Source of the DNA: Neisseria perflava
GTDB lineage: Bacteria; Pseudomonadota; Gammaproteobacteria; Burkholderiales; Neisseriaceae
Reading direction: 5' to 3'
Length of the DNA: 64,000 nt
Assembly: GCF_019334725.1 (NCBI RefSeq)
Contig: NZ_CP079818.1
Span: 1,488,001 to 1,552,000 of the forward strand
The position numbers and the translations under genes were made by a program. Every line of letters starts with the position of its first letter. Positions within the stretch are counted from its first letter, which is position 1. The notes beneath the pieces are model-generated. The model ran no database searches, had not been told where the DNA came from, and was given only the letters and a program-made list of their open reading frames with translations. Of this stretch, positions 42,540-50,679 are shown in pieces.

Positions 42540-43994
42540 TTATGCTTTTTCTTGCTGACGTTTTCTTTCTGCCATCATCTCATGCAATGTTTGCTTGGCA
42601 GGTTTCATCGGAACATGGTTATTGGTCCAGCTTAACTGCTTGCTTGGCGTCAATGCACGGAATTTGGTAGCAGCCCAGCCGAATGCTCGATAAGCTTTAC
42701 TGCCGCTGAAAATACCGTTAAACGTACGCCATGCCATTTGTTCGCCGAAAGTATGCGATGCACCTTGACCACGGATAGGATGAGGAACGGTTTCGGTTGG
42801 CGAACGTTGTGCTTCAACACGCAGACGTTGCATTTGTTCGGTAATCGGAATGCGTACCGGACAAACTTCAACGCAGGCGCCACACATGGTACACGCAGTC
42901 GGCAGATCGCGTGTCGCATCCAAGCCTAACAAATGCGGAGAGATAATCTCGCCAATTGGGCCGGGATAAGTCGTACCGTAAGCCGCGCCACCGATACGGG
43001 TATAAACCGGACAGTGGTTCATACACGCACCGCAACGGATACATTGCAAGGTGCGGCGCATTTGATCTTCTGCATAAGCTTGGCTACGGCCGTTATCAAG
43101 CAGTACCAAGTGCATTTCTTGAGGACCGTCAAGCTCTTCGCTACGGCGAGGGCCGGTAATCATATTGAAATAAGTAGTAATGTTCTGACCAATGGCGGAG
43201 CGTGGCAACAGGCTGTACAAAGGTGGAACATCCGACAGCTTCGCAACCACTTTTTCAATACCGGTAATGGCGATGTGCACAGGCGGTACAGTGGTACTCA
43301 AGCGGCCGTTGCCTTCGTTTTCGACCAGACACAAAGTGCCTGTTTCCGCAACGGCAAAGTTCACACCGCTCAAACCGACATCGGCAGTACTGTAAATATC
43401 GCGCAATGCTTTACGCGCAAATCCGGTCAACTGGTCTACGTCGTCTGTTAATGGAGTGCCGAGGTTTTGATGGAAAAGCTCGCTAACCTGCTCTTTGGTC
43501 TTGTGAATGGCAGGCATCACGATATGGGTTGGTTTCTCACCGGCCATTTGAACGATAAACTCGCCCAAGTCGCTCTCAATCGCTTTAATGCCTTGATCTT
43601 GCAGATAATGGTTCAGCTCAATCTCTTCGCTGACCATAGATTTGCCTTTCACCATCAGCTTACCGTTTTTATCGGTAATGATGTTGTGAATGATTTGGCA
43701 GGCTTCGGCAGGTGTTTCCGCCCAGTGGACTTTAACGCCCAACTTGGTCAGGTTTTCTTCCAACTGTTCCAATAATGCAGGCAATTTGGACAACGAACGT
43801 TGACGGACATGTTCACACAAGTCACGCAGGCTTTGCAGCTCTTCTTCATCTGTCAAAACGGCTTTGCGCTTGGTCATCAACATATCCATCGCCGTGCGCA
43901 AGCTTTTACGCAGAGGCTTGTCTTGCAAAGAAATCGCAGCGTTTTGCTTGAACGTTTCCGGCTTCATATGGAATTTAATGGTTTGGGAACTCAT
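42540..43994 (-). CDS. lutB: L-lactate oxidation iron-sulfur protein LutB (LldF)
   Basis: 484 residues. An N-terminal LutB/LldF ligand-binding region (SGVNFAVAETGTLCLVENEG) is followed by two ferredoxin-like [4Fe-4S] motifs, CIRCGACMNHCPVY and CTMCGACVEVCPVRIP. It is the electron-transfer core of the LutABC L-lactate dehydrogenase complex, feeding the quinone pool. Its start overlaps the lutC stop by 4 bp. It is the last gene of the lutA-lutC-lutB operon. Confidence 0.94.
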   Translation of the reverse strand: MSSQTIKFHMKPETFKQNAAISLQDKPLRKSLRTAMDMLMTKRKAVLTDEEELQSLRDLCEHVRQRSLSKLPALLEQLEENLTKLGVKVHWAETPAEACQIIHNIITDKNGKLMVKGKSMVSEEIELNHYLQDQGIKAIESDLGEFIVQMAGEKPTHIVMPAIHKTKEQVSELFHQNLGTPLTDDVDQLTGFARKALRDIYSTADVGLSGVNFAVAETGTLCLVENEGNGRLSTTVPPVHIAITGIEKVVAKLSDVPPLYSLLPRSAIGQNITTYFNMITGPRRSEELDGPQEMHLVLLDNGRSQAYAEDQMRRTLQCIRCGACMNHCPVYTRIGGAAYGTTYPGPIGEIISPHLLGLDATRDLPTACTMCGACVEVCPVRIPITEQMQRLRVEAQRSPTETVPHPIRGQGASHTFGEQMAWRTFNGIFSGSKAYRAFGWAATKFRALTPSKQLSWTNNHVPMKPAKQTLHEMMAERKRQQEKA

Positions 43995-44692
43995 GCTTTT
44001 TCCTCCAAATCGGCAGGGGAAATGTGATCAGGCAGAACGGCCAAAACCACTAAATCGCGCGGGCCGTGTGCACCATAGGCCAAAGTCAATTGAATATCGG
44101 CAGTCTTAGACGGGCCGGAAATCAAAATAACGTTGGTAGGCATGCCTTTTTCTACCAGTTTTTCGCCTTCAACAGCATTATGGAATTCGTTGTACATTTT
44201 GCTGGTGTCAAACAGGCAAAAATGCACAGGCGGCACCAAACTCAGGCTGCGCGGCTCGACAGGGCTGGACTCCAGCATAATCGTACCGGTACGGGCAATA
44301 CCGCATTTAGAGCCGCTAAAACCAGCCTCAATATCGGTAAAGAATTCGTTTTTCCAGTCGTCGATTTTTCGCTCAAAACCACGCACTTCAATATTGGTAT
44401 CGGCCAAAGCTGCACGAGCCAGCTGACCATGTTCTGTTTCCAAGGGAAGCAGAATGTTTTTCAAGCCTTTGCCTTCGGCTGCTTGGCGGAATACTTGCGG
44501 CCAGTTAGATTTAGTAACCCAATAGATTTCCGTTTTGACGGCACGCATGGCAGCCGCCCAATGTTTCAAACGCTCGACATCGTTTGCCCAAGAAACACCC
44601 ATTTCACGGTAATAATCGAAAACCGGCGGTTCTTCCATCGGCAAGGCATCGGCTTTTTTCAATTTCGCTAAAATATTTTCGCGCGCGCTCAT
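43991..44692 (-). CDS. lutC: L-lactate utilization protein LutC
   Basis: 233 residues, LUD domain. The conserved block GFSGSKCGIARTGTIMLESS and VILISGPSKTADIQLTLAYG then GAHGPRDL are family marks of LutC/YkgG. It is the third component of the LutABC complex. It overlaps lutA and lutB by 4 bp each, so all three are translationally coupled. Confidence 0.93.
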   Translation of the reverse strand: MSARENILAKLKKADALPMEEPPVFDYYREMGVSWANDVERLKHWAAAMRAVKTEIYWVTKSNWPQVFRQAAEGKGLKNILLPLETEHGQLARAALADTNIEVRGFERKIDDWKNEFFTDIEAGFSGSKCGIARTGTIMLESSPVEPRSLSLVPPVHFCLFDTSKMYNEFHNAVEGEKLVEKGMPTNVILISGPSKTADIQLTLAYGAHGPRDLVVLAVLPDHISPADLEEKA

Positions 44693-45468
44693 GCTTTACC
44701 TCCGGTACGTTCCAATAGGAAAGATGCAATATGTTTCGGACGTGGCATATTGGGTTCGTCTTTGGCAATTTTGCCGCCGATATTCATCATGCAGCCGCAA
44801 TCCGCGCTGATGATTTCAGTTGCGCCTGTTTCTTTTAAGGCTGCGACTTTGTCGGTTACCATCGCACCGGAAATATCGGCTTGTTTCACAGAGAATGTAC
44901 CGCCAAAACCGCAGCACTCGCTTTCATGGTCGTGAACGATACGTTCAACATTTTCCATGCCGTCAATCAGCTGCCAGCCTGACACATGGACATTCATCTC
45001 ACGACGCGCCGCGCAGGAAGTATGGACAGCCACTTTAACCGGCTCACCTTTATCTTCAGGTTTGTAACCAATCGCCAGCAGGAAGTGGGTAAATTCAATG
45101 ATACGGTTGGCGCAATCAATGGCTTTTTGTTCGTACTCGGTACCTTTAAACAAAGTCGGCCAGTGGTGTTTCATCATGCCGCCGCAAGAACCGGAAGGCA
45201 CGACAATCGGCCAATTTTCAGGGAATAAATCCAGTTGCGCTTTGGCAACATCAAAGGCTTCTTTAGGATGACCTGACGAATAGGCCGGTTGGCCGCAGCA
45301 GCTTTGTTCCATCGGATAATGGATACGGATACCCTGTTGTTCGATTAAAGTGATGGCATCCATGCCTGCTTCTGGCATAAAAAGGTCGAGAACGCAAGTA
45401 CCGAAGAAATAAGCATCAGTTGGCTTGCTGTCGAATACGGTGATTTGTGGTGGTTTGATTGCACTCAT
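44689..45468 (-). CDS. lutA: L-lactate oxidation protein LutA (LldE)
   Basis: 259 residues from the ATG at 45468. Two CCG cysteine-rich domains: EQSCCGQPAYSSGHPKEAF and ESECCGFGGTFSVKQADISG, of the LutA/GlpC type that binds an Fe-S cluster. The frame extends to a TTG at 45486, but the ATG fits family alignments better. It heads lutACB. Neisseria uses this complex for L-lactate, an abundant mucosal carbon source. Confidence 0.92.
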   Translation of the reverse strand: MSAIKPPQITVFDSKPTDAYFFGTCVLDLFMPEAGMDAITLIEQQGIRIHYPMEQSCCGQPAYSSGHPKEAFDVAKAQLDLFPENWPIVVPSGSCGGMMKHHWPTLFKGTEYEQKAIDCANRIIEFTHFLLAIGYKPEDKGEPVKVAVHTSCAARREMNVHVSGWQLIDGMENVERIVHDHESECCGFGGTFSVKQADISGAMVTDKVAALKETGATEIISADCGCMMNIGGKIAKDEPNMPRPKHIASFLLERTGGKA

Positions 45469-45476
45469 TTTTTTGT

Positions 45477-45492
45477 AACGGGACAACCCGTT
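45477..45492 (-). promoter_or_regulatory. Inverted repeat just upstream of lutA
   Basis: Perfect AACGGG-ACAA-CCCGTT hairpin, 9 bases before the lutA ATG, in the expected leader. It could hide the ribosome site or be a protein-binding site. No clear Shine-Dalgarno is otherwise visible. Confidence 0.4.
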
Positions 45493-46134
45493 TTCTTGTG
45501 TAAAAATAAGATGGATACTTTAAGTAATTGCTTGTAATGGGTCAAGTCTAATTTTAAAAAATAATATTAAAAAAGCATGACAAACCAAACAAACACCTTT
45601 TCCTTATTAACTTGATAATCTACATAATAACCACTATCAATAAGAAAACTGATGGATTCATTTTTTAATGAATGAAATTCGTACATTCCCTCTCTATTTA
45701 AAACAGAATAACTGCCTCTTTCTAGAATTTTGATTTACATCAGAAGTCATGAACTTAATCTCCATGACACGTTTTTAGATGAAATAAGTAATCCGCTATG
45801 TTGCACATATGTTTCAGACGGCCATATTGAAATAAAGAGATATCTAAGATAATAAAAATAAAAGTTTTTCTCACAAACTCAGGCCGTCTGAAAGATAAGT
45901 TCGTCAAAAGGCCGCTTTTCATATGCTCAACTCTACTTTTAATCAAAATCAAACACTTGAAAAAACCTTTTCCGGAGCCGCGAAAACCCTATGCACACTC
46001 AAGCACTTCCAGTATCATTGAGACAGTTTCTTGACGCAAAATTACAGTCTTAGCCGCCCACAATCGGCATGGATTTGCAAAAGAAGTGAAACCAAGCTTC
46101 AAAACAATTTCACCTTAACTTCGGAGTAGGCATT
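45493..46134. other. Long AT-rich gap between lutA and amylosucrase
   Basis: About 640 bp without a supported gene. It holds two opposite DUS (TTCAGACGGCC near 45815, GGCCGTCTGAA near 45882) about 55 bp apart, and a 7-4-7 palindrome ATTCATT-TTTT-AATGAAT at 45656-45673 that could be an operator for lutA. The last 200 bp probably carry the amylosucrase promoter; CGGAG 9 bases before the ATG is its ribosome site. Confidence 0.5.
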
Positions 46135-48045
46135 ATGTTGACCCAGACTCAACAGGTTGATTTGACCTTGCATCACCTTAAAGAACGCACCCTATCGATT
46201 TATACCCCCGAACAGCGTGCAAGCATCGAGACATCTGAAGACTGGAAACAGTTTGACAGACGACTTGAGGAACACTTCCCAAAACTGATGCACGAGCTGG
46301 ACAATGTTTACAACAACAACGAAGCCGTCCTCCCCATGTTGGAGCAACTGATTGCCCAAGCATGGCAAAGCTATTCCCAACGCAACTCATCCTTAAAAGA
46401 CATCGATATCGCACGCGAAAACGATCCTGACTGGATTTTGTCCAACAAACAGGTTGGCGGCGTGTGCTACGTCGATTTGTTCGCAGGTGATCTGCAAGGC
46501 TTGAAAGCCAAAATCCCTTATTTCCAAGAATTGGGTCTGACCTATCTGCACCTAATGCCCCCGTTTAAATGCCCTGAAGGCAAAAGCGACGGCGGCTATG
46601 CTGTCAGCAGCTACCGCGATGTCAATCCGGCACTAGGCACAATAGACGACTTGCGTGATGTCATTGCCGCCTTGCACGAAGCAGGTATTTCCGCCGTTGT
46701 AGATTTCATCTTCAATCACACTTCTAACGAACACGAATGGGCAAAAGGCTGCGCCGCCGGTGATCCGCTCTACGACAACTTCTACTACATCTTCCCCGAC
46801 CGCTGGATGCCCGACCAATACGACCGCACTCTGCGTGAAATCTTCCCCGACCAACACCCGGGCGGCTTCTCCCAACTGGAAGACGGACGCTGGGTATGGA
46901 CAACATTCAACTCCTTCCAGTGGGACTTGAATTACAGCAACCCATGGGTATTCCGCGCTATGGCAGGCGAAATGATATTCCTTGCCAACTTGGGCGTTGA
47001 TATTCTGCGCATGGATGCCGTTGCCTTTATTTGGAAGCAAATGGGCACAAGCTGCGAAAACCTGCCTCAGGCACACGCCCTGATTCGCGCGTTTAACTCC
47101 GTAATGCGTATCGCAGCGCCAGCCGTGTTCTTCAAATCCGAAGCCATCGTCCATCCTGACCAAGTTGTCCAATACATCAGCCAAGACGAATGCCAAATCG
47201 GCTACAACCCTCTGCAAATGGCATTGTTGTGGAACACCCTCGCCACACGCGAAGTCAACCTGCTCCATCAAGCACTAACCTACCGCCACAACCTGCCCGA
47301 CCATACTGCATGGGTCAACTATGTCCGCAGTCATGACGACATCGGCTGGACATTTGCCGATGAGGACGCATGGCAGTTCGGTATTCACGGCTACGACCAC
47401 CGACAATTCCTCAACCGCTTCTTCGTCAACCATTTCGACGGCAGCTTCGCGCGCGGTGTACCGTTCCAATACAACCCAAGCACAGGCGACTGCCGTGTCA
47501 GTGGTACAGCCGCAGCATTGGTCGGCTTGGCGCAAAACGATCCATATGCCGTTGAGCGCATCAAACTTTTGTACAGTATCGCTTTGAGTACCGGCGGCTT
47601 ACCGCTGATTTATCTAGGCGACGAAGTCGGTACGCTCAACGACGACGACTGGTCGAACGACAGCAACAAGAGTGACGACAGCCGCTGGGCACACCGTCCT
47701 CGTTACAATGAGGAGTTGTACAACCAACGCCATGACAGCTCGACCACTGCCGGTCAAATCTTCCAAGGTTTGCGCCATATGATTTCCATCCGCCAAAGCA
47801 ATCCGCGCTTTAATGGCGGTAGATTGGTCACCTTCAACACCAACAACAAACACATCATCGGCTATATGCGCAACAACGCGCTTTTGGCATTCGGTAACTT
47901 CAGCGAACAAGCGCAAACCATCAGTGCGCACACCTTGCAGGCCATGCCGTTCAAAGCGCACGATTTGATCAGCGGCCAAACCGTTTCTCTGAATCAGGAC
48001 TTAGTACTGCAACCCTATCAAGTCATGTGGCTTGAAATTGCATAA
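46135..48045 (+). CDS. ams: Amylosucrase (GH13)
   Basis: 636 residues, the same length as N. polysaccharea amylosucrase and near-identical over long stretches. The GH13 catalytic residues are the nucleophile Asp294 in ILRMDAVAF, the acid/base Glu336 in FFKSEAIVH and the transition-state Asp in YVRSHDDIGW. It transfers glucose from sucrose to a growing alpha-1,4-glucan, releasing fructose, so the cell builds glycogen-like polymer from sucrose without nucleotide sugars. No signal peptide is visible, though the N. polysaccharea enzyme is found outside the cell. One visible change is Trp224 in PDRWMPDQY, where I recall Arg in the N. polysaccharea enzyme. Confidence 0.96.
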   Translation: MLTQTQQVDLTLHHLKERTLSIYTPEQRASIETSEDWKQFDRRLEEHFPKLMHELDNVYNNNEAVLPMLEQLIAQAWQSYSQRNSSLKDIDIARENDPDWILSNKQVGGVCYVDLFAGDLQGLKAKIPYFQELGLTYLHLMPPFKCPEGKSDGGYAVSSYRDVNPALGTIDDLRDVIAALHEAGISAVVDFIFNHTSNEHEWAKGCAAGDPLYDNFYYIFPDRWMPDQYDRTLREIFPDQHPGGFSQLEDGRWVWTTFNSFQWDLNYSNPWVFRAMAGEMIFLANLGVDILRMDAVAFIWKQMGTSCENLPQAHALIRAFNSVMRIAAPAVFFKSEAIVHPDQVVQYISQDECQIGYNPLQMALLWNTLATREVNLLHQALTYRHNLPDHTAWVNYVRSHDDIGWTFADEDAWQFGIHGYDHRQFLNRFFVNHFDGSFARGVPFQYNPSTGDCRVSGTAAALVGLAQNDPYAVERIKLLYSIALSTGGLPLIYLGDEVGTLNDDDWSNDSNKSDDSRWAHRPRYNEELYNQRHDSSTTAGQIFQGLRHMISIRQSNPRFNGGRLVTFNTNNKHIIGYMRNNALLAFGNFSEQAQTISAHTLQAMPFKAHDLISGQTVSLNQDLVLQPYQVMWLEIA

Positions 48046-48068
48046 GCCGAAATTTTGATACACCACTC

Positions 48069-48106
48069 AAGGCCGTCTGAACAAACCAGCGTTCAGACGG
48101 CCTTTT
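48069..48106 (+). terminator. DUS-pair terminator after amylosucrase
   Basis: AAGGCCGTCTGAAC and GTTCAGACGGCCTTTT. Confidence 0.85.
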
Positions 48107-48123
48107 AAGGCATAAGATGTATT

Positions 48124-48151
48124 TTGTATTTTGGGCAGTTTCGCTTAGAAT
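48124..48151 (+). promoter_or_regulatory. Candidate promoter of the amino acid ABC operon
   Basis: TTGTAT (48124-48129), 16-base spacer, TAGAAT (48146-48151), 49 bp before the ATG of the binding-protein gene. Confidence 0.55.
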
Positions 48152-48200
48152 GCATGCTTTAATACCAGATGACACACTAAAAAATCAGGAGTAAAAATCC

Positions 48201-49025
48201 ATGTTGAAAAAATTCGTACTCGGCACCATTGCTGCAGTAGTTTTGGCTGCTTGCGGTGGAGAAGGTAGCAACTCAGCTTCTTCTGCTCCGGCACAATCCG
48301 GTGCGGCCTCAGGCTCATTGATTGAGCGTATCAACAACAAAGGTACCATCACTGTCGGTACGGAAGGTACTTACGCACCATTCACCTACCACGACAAAGA
48401 CGGCAAATTGACCGGCTACGATGTCGAAGTAACCCGCGCAGTTGCCGACAAACTGGGCATCAAAGTTGAATTTAAAGAAACACAATGGGACTCCATGATG
48501 GCAGGTTTGAAAGCCGGCCGTTTTGACGTGGTTGCCAACCAAGTCGGCCTGACCAGCCCTGAGCGTCAAGCGACTTTTGACAAATCCGAGCCTTACAGCT
48601 GGAGCGGTGCCGTATTGGTTGTACGCAAAGACAGCAACATCAAATCCATCGATGACATCAAAGGCGTGAAAACCGCACAATCCCTGACCAGCAACTATGG
48701 CGAAAAAGCCAAAGCGGCAGGAGCTGAACTCGTACCAGTAGACGGCTTGGCACAATCCCTGACCCTGATTGAACAAAAACGTGCCGATGCAACCCTGAAC
48801 GACGAATTGGCGGTATTGGACTATCTGAAAAATAAACCTGATGCTGGTGTAAAAATCGTTTGGTCTGCCCCGGCTGACGAAAAAGTCGGCTCCGGCTTGA
48901 TTGTCAATAAAGGCAATGATGAAGCATTGGCTAAATTCAGCACAGCCATGAACGAACTGAAAGCCGACGGCACGCTGAAAAAACTGGGCGAACAATTCTT
49001 CGGAAAAGACATCAGTGTTAAATAA
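48201..49025 (+). CDS. Amino acid (probably cystine) ABC transporter binding lipoprotein
   Basis: 274 residues. The lipoprotein signal ends VVLAAC (Cys19 lipidated), followed by a Ser/Ala-rich linker. The body is a family 3 solute-binding protein: GTEGTYAPFTYHDKDGKLTG, VEFKETQWDSMMAGLKAGRF and the hinge GLTSPERQATFDKSEPY. It captures a polar amino acid and delivers it to the permease encoded next. Resemblance to the gonococcal cystine-binding protein suggests cystine; glutamate or arginine cannot be excluded by eye. It overlaps the permease frame by 11 bp. Confidence 0.85.
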   Translation: MLKKFVLGTIAAVVLAACGGEGSNSASSAPAQSGAASGSLIERINNKGTITVGTEGTYAPFTYHDKDGKLTGYDVEVTRAVADKLGIKVEFKETQWDSMMAGLKAGRFDVVANQVGLTSPERQATFDKSEPYSWSGAVLVVRKDSNIKSIDDIKGVKTAQSLTSNYGEKAKAAGAELVPVDGLAQSLTLIEQKRADATLNDELAVLDYLKNKPDAGVKIVWSAPADEKVGSGLIVNKGNDEALAKFSTAMNELKADGTLKKLGEQFFGKDISVK

Positions 49026-49731
49026 TTTCCTTGCCTCCCTGCCGTTTATGACAGAAACACGCGCTGATATGCTCATCAGCGCGTTTTGGCCCATGGTTAA
49101 AGCCGGCTTTATAGTATCTCTTCCTCTAGCGATCGCTTCTTTCGTTATCGGCATGATTATTGCTATAGCCGTTGCTTTGGTACGAATCATGCCACCAGTT
49201 GGAATTCTTCAAAAAATCCTACTTAAAGTGGTTGAATTCTATATTTCGGTCATTCGTGGCACACCACTTCTAATACAGCTGGCTGTAGTCTTCTATGGTC
49301 TGCCATCTGTTGGTATATATATCGACCCGATTCCTGCTGCCATCATCGGCTTCTCGCTCAATGTCGGTGCATATGCTTCCGAAACCATCCGCGCGGCAAT
49401 CTTGTCCGTACCTAAAGGTCAATGGGAAGCCGGCTTCTCCATCGGTATGACCTATATGCAGACGTTCCGCCGTATTGTCGCACCACAGGCATTTCGTGTT
49501 GCCGTACCGCCTTTGAGCAACGAGTTTATCGGCTTGTTCAAAAATACTTCGCTTGCAGCAGTTGTAACAGTAACTGAATTATTCCAAGTTACCCAACAAA
49601 TTGCGAATCGCTCCTATGACTATCTACCAGTCTATATCGAAGCCGCATTGGTTTATTGGTGTTTCTGCAAAGTGCTGTTTTTGATTCAGGCGCGTTTGGA
49701 AAAACGTTTCGACCGTTATGTCGCCAAATAA
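49015..49731 (+). CDS. Polar amino acid ABC transporter permease
   Basis: 238 residues from a GTG start that overlaps the upstream gene by 11 bp; an ATG at 49048 is an alternative. Membrane helices are spread through the chain, and the EAA loop is SVPKGQWEAGFSIGMTYMQT followed by FRRIVAPQAFR. It is the channel partner of the binding lipoprotein and the ATPase, in a single-permease (homodimer) system. Confidence 0.9.
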   Translation: MLNNFLASLPFMTETRADMLISAFWPMVKAGFIVSLPLAIASFVIGMIIAIAVALVRIMPPVGILQKILLKVVEFYISVIRGTPLLIQLAVVFYGLPSVGIYIDPIPAAIIGFSLNVGAYASETIRAAILSVPKGQWEAGFSIGMTYMQTFRRIVAPQAFRVAVPPLSNEFIGLFKNTSLAAVVTVTELFQVTQQIANRSYDYLPVYIEAALVYWCFCKVLFLIQARLEKRFDRYVAK

Positions 49732-49740
49732 GGAGTTGTC

Positions 49741-50502
49741 ATGATTAAAATCCGCAATATCCATAAGACCTTTGGCGAAAATACCATTTTGCGCGGCATC
49801 GATTTGGATGTCGGCAAAGGACAAGTGGTTGTTATCCTAGGCCCGTCCGGCTCAGGCAAAACCACGTTTTTACGCTGTTTAAACGCTTTAGAAATGCCCG
49901 AACAAGGTCGGATCGAGTTTGACAATGCGCAGCCGTTAAGCATCGATTTTTCCAAAAAACCAAGCAAACACGATATTTTGGCACTGCGCCGCAAATCCGG
50001 CATGGTGTTCCAACAATACAACCTCTTTCCGCATAAAACTGCGTTGGAAAACGTCATGGAAGGACCGGTTGCCGTACAAGGCAAGCCTGTCGCCCAAGCG
50101 CGTGAAGAGGCTGTCAAATTGCTTAAAAAAGTCGGTTTGGGCGACAAGATCGACCTCTATCCCTACCAACTTTCCGGCGGTCAACAGCAGCGCGTCGGTA
50201 TTGCCCGAGCATTGGCGATTCAGCCTGAACTGATGCTGTTTGACGAACCGACTTCCGCGCTTGACCCTGAATTGGTGCAAGATGTTTTGGATACCATGAA
50301 GGAATTGGCACAAGAAGGCTGGACCATGGTTGTCGTTACGCATGAAATCAAATTTGCCTTGGAAGTGGCAACCACCGTCGTCGTGATGGACGGCGGCGTT
50401 ATTGTCGAGCAAGGCAGCCCGCAAGATTTGTTTAATCATCCCAAACATGAGCGGACACAAAAATTCCTGCGCCAGATCCGTGCGGGCAATGCCGACCTTT
50501 AA
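49741..50502 (+). CDS. Polar amino acid ABC transporter ATPase
   Basis: 253 residues. Walker A LGPSGSGKTTFLRCLNALE, signature LSGGQQQRVGIARAL, Walker B LMLFDEPTSALDPELV and the switch His in VVVTHEIKFALE. It follows the permease by 9 bp with AAGGAG between them and powers uptake. Confidence 0.93.
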   Translation: MIKIRNIHKTFGENTILRGIDLDVGKGQVVVILGPSGSGKTTFLRCLNALEMPEQGRIEFDNAQPLSIDFSKKPSKHDILALRRKSGMVFQQYNLFPHKTALENVMEGPVAVQGKPVAQAREEAVKLLKKVGLGDKIDLYPYQLSGGQQQRVGIARALAIQPELMLFDEPTSALDPELVQDVLDTMKELAQEGWTMVVVTHEIKFALEVATTVVVMDGGVIVEQGSPQDLFNHPKHERTQKFLRQIRAGNADL

Positions 50503-50553
50503 AATTAATTGAAACGACAGACAATTTGAAAGTATTCCTGACTGTCATTTCAT

Positions 50554-50621
50554 AAAGGCCGTCTGAATAAGTGAAATAGAAATCGCTGATTTCGTTTTCA
50601 TACTTGTTCAGACGGCCTTTT
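50554..50621 (+). terminator. Long DUS-pair terminator
   Basis: AAAGGCCGTCTGAATAAGTG and its partner near 50600-50621 give arms of about 20 bases with a few mismatches, ending in TTTTA. End of the amino acid ABC operon. Confidence 0.8.
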
Positions 50622-50679
50622 ATATGTCTTTTCAGGTAAAATAACGCCTTTCGTTTTACTCATCCCCTTGCCTGCCATC

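Noticed and set aside
45755..45952. 65-codon minus-strand frame in the lutA-amylosucrase gap
   Set aside because: It translates both DUS copies, has AT-rich composition and no ribosome site; not a supported gene.
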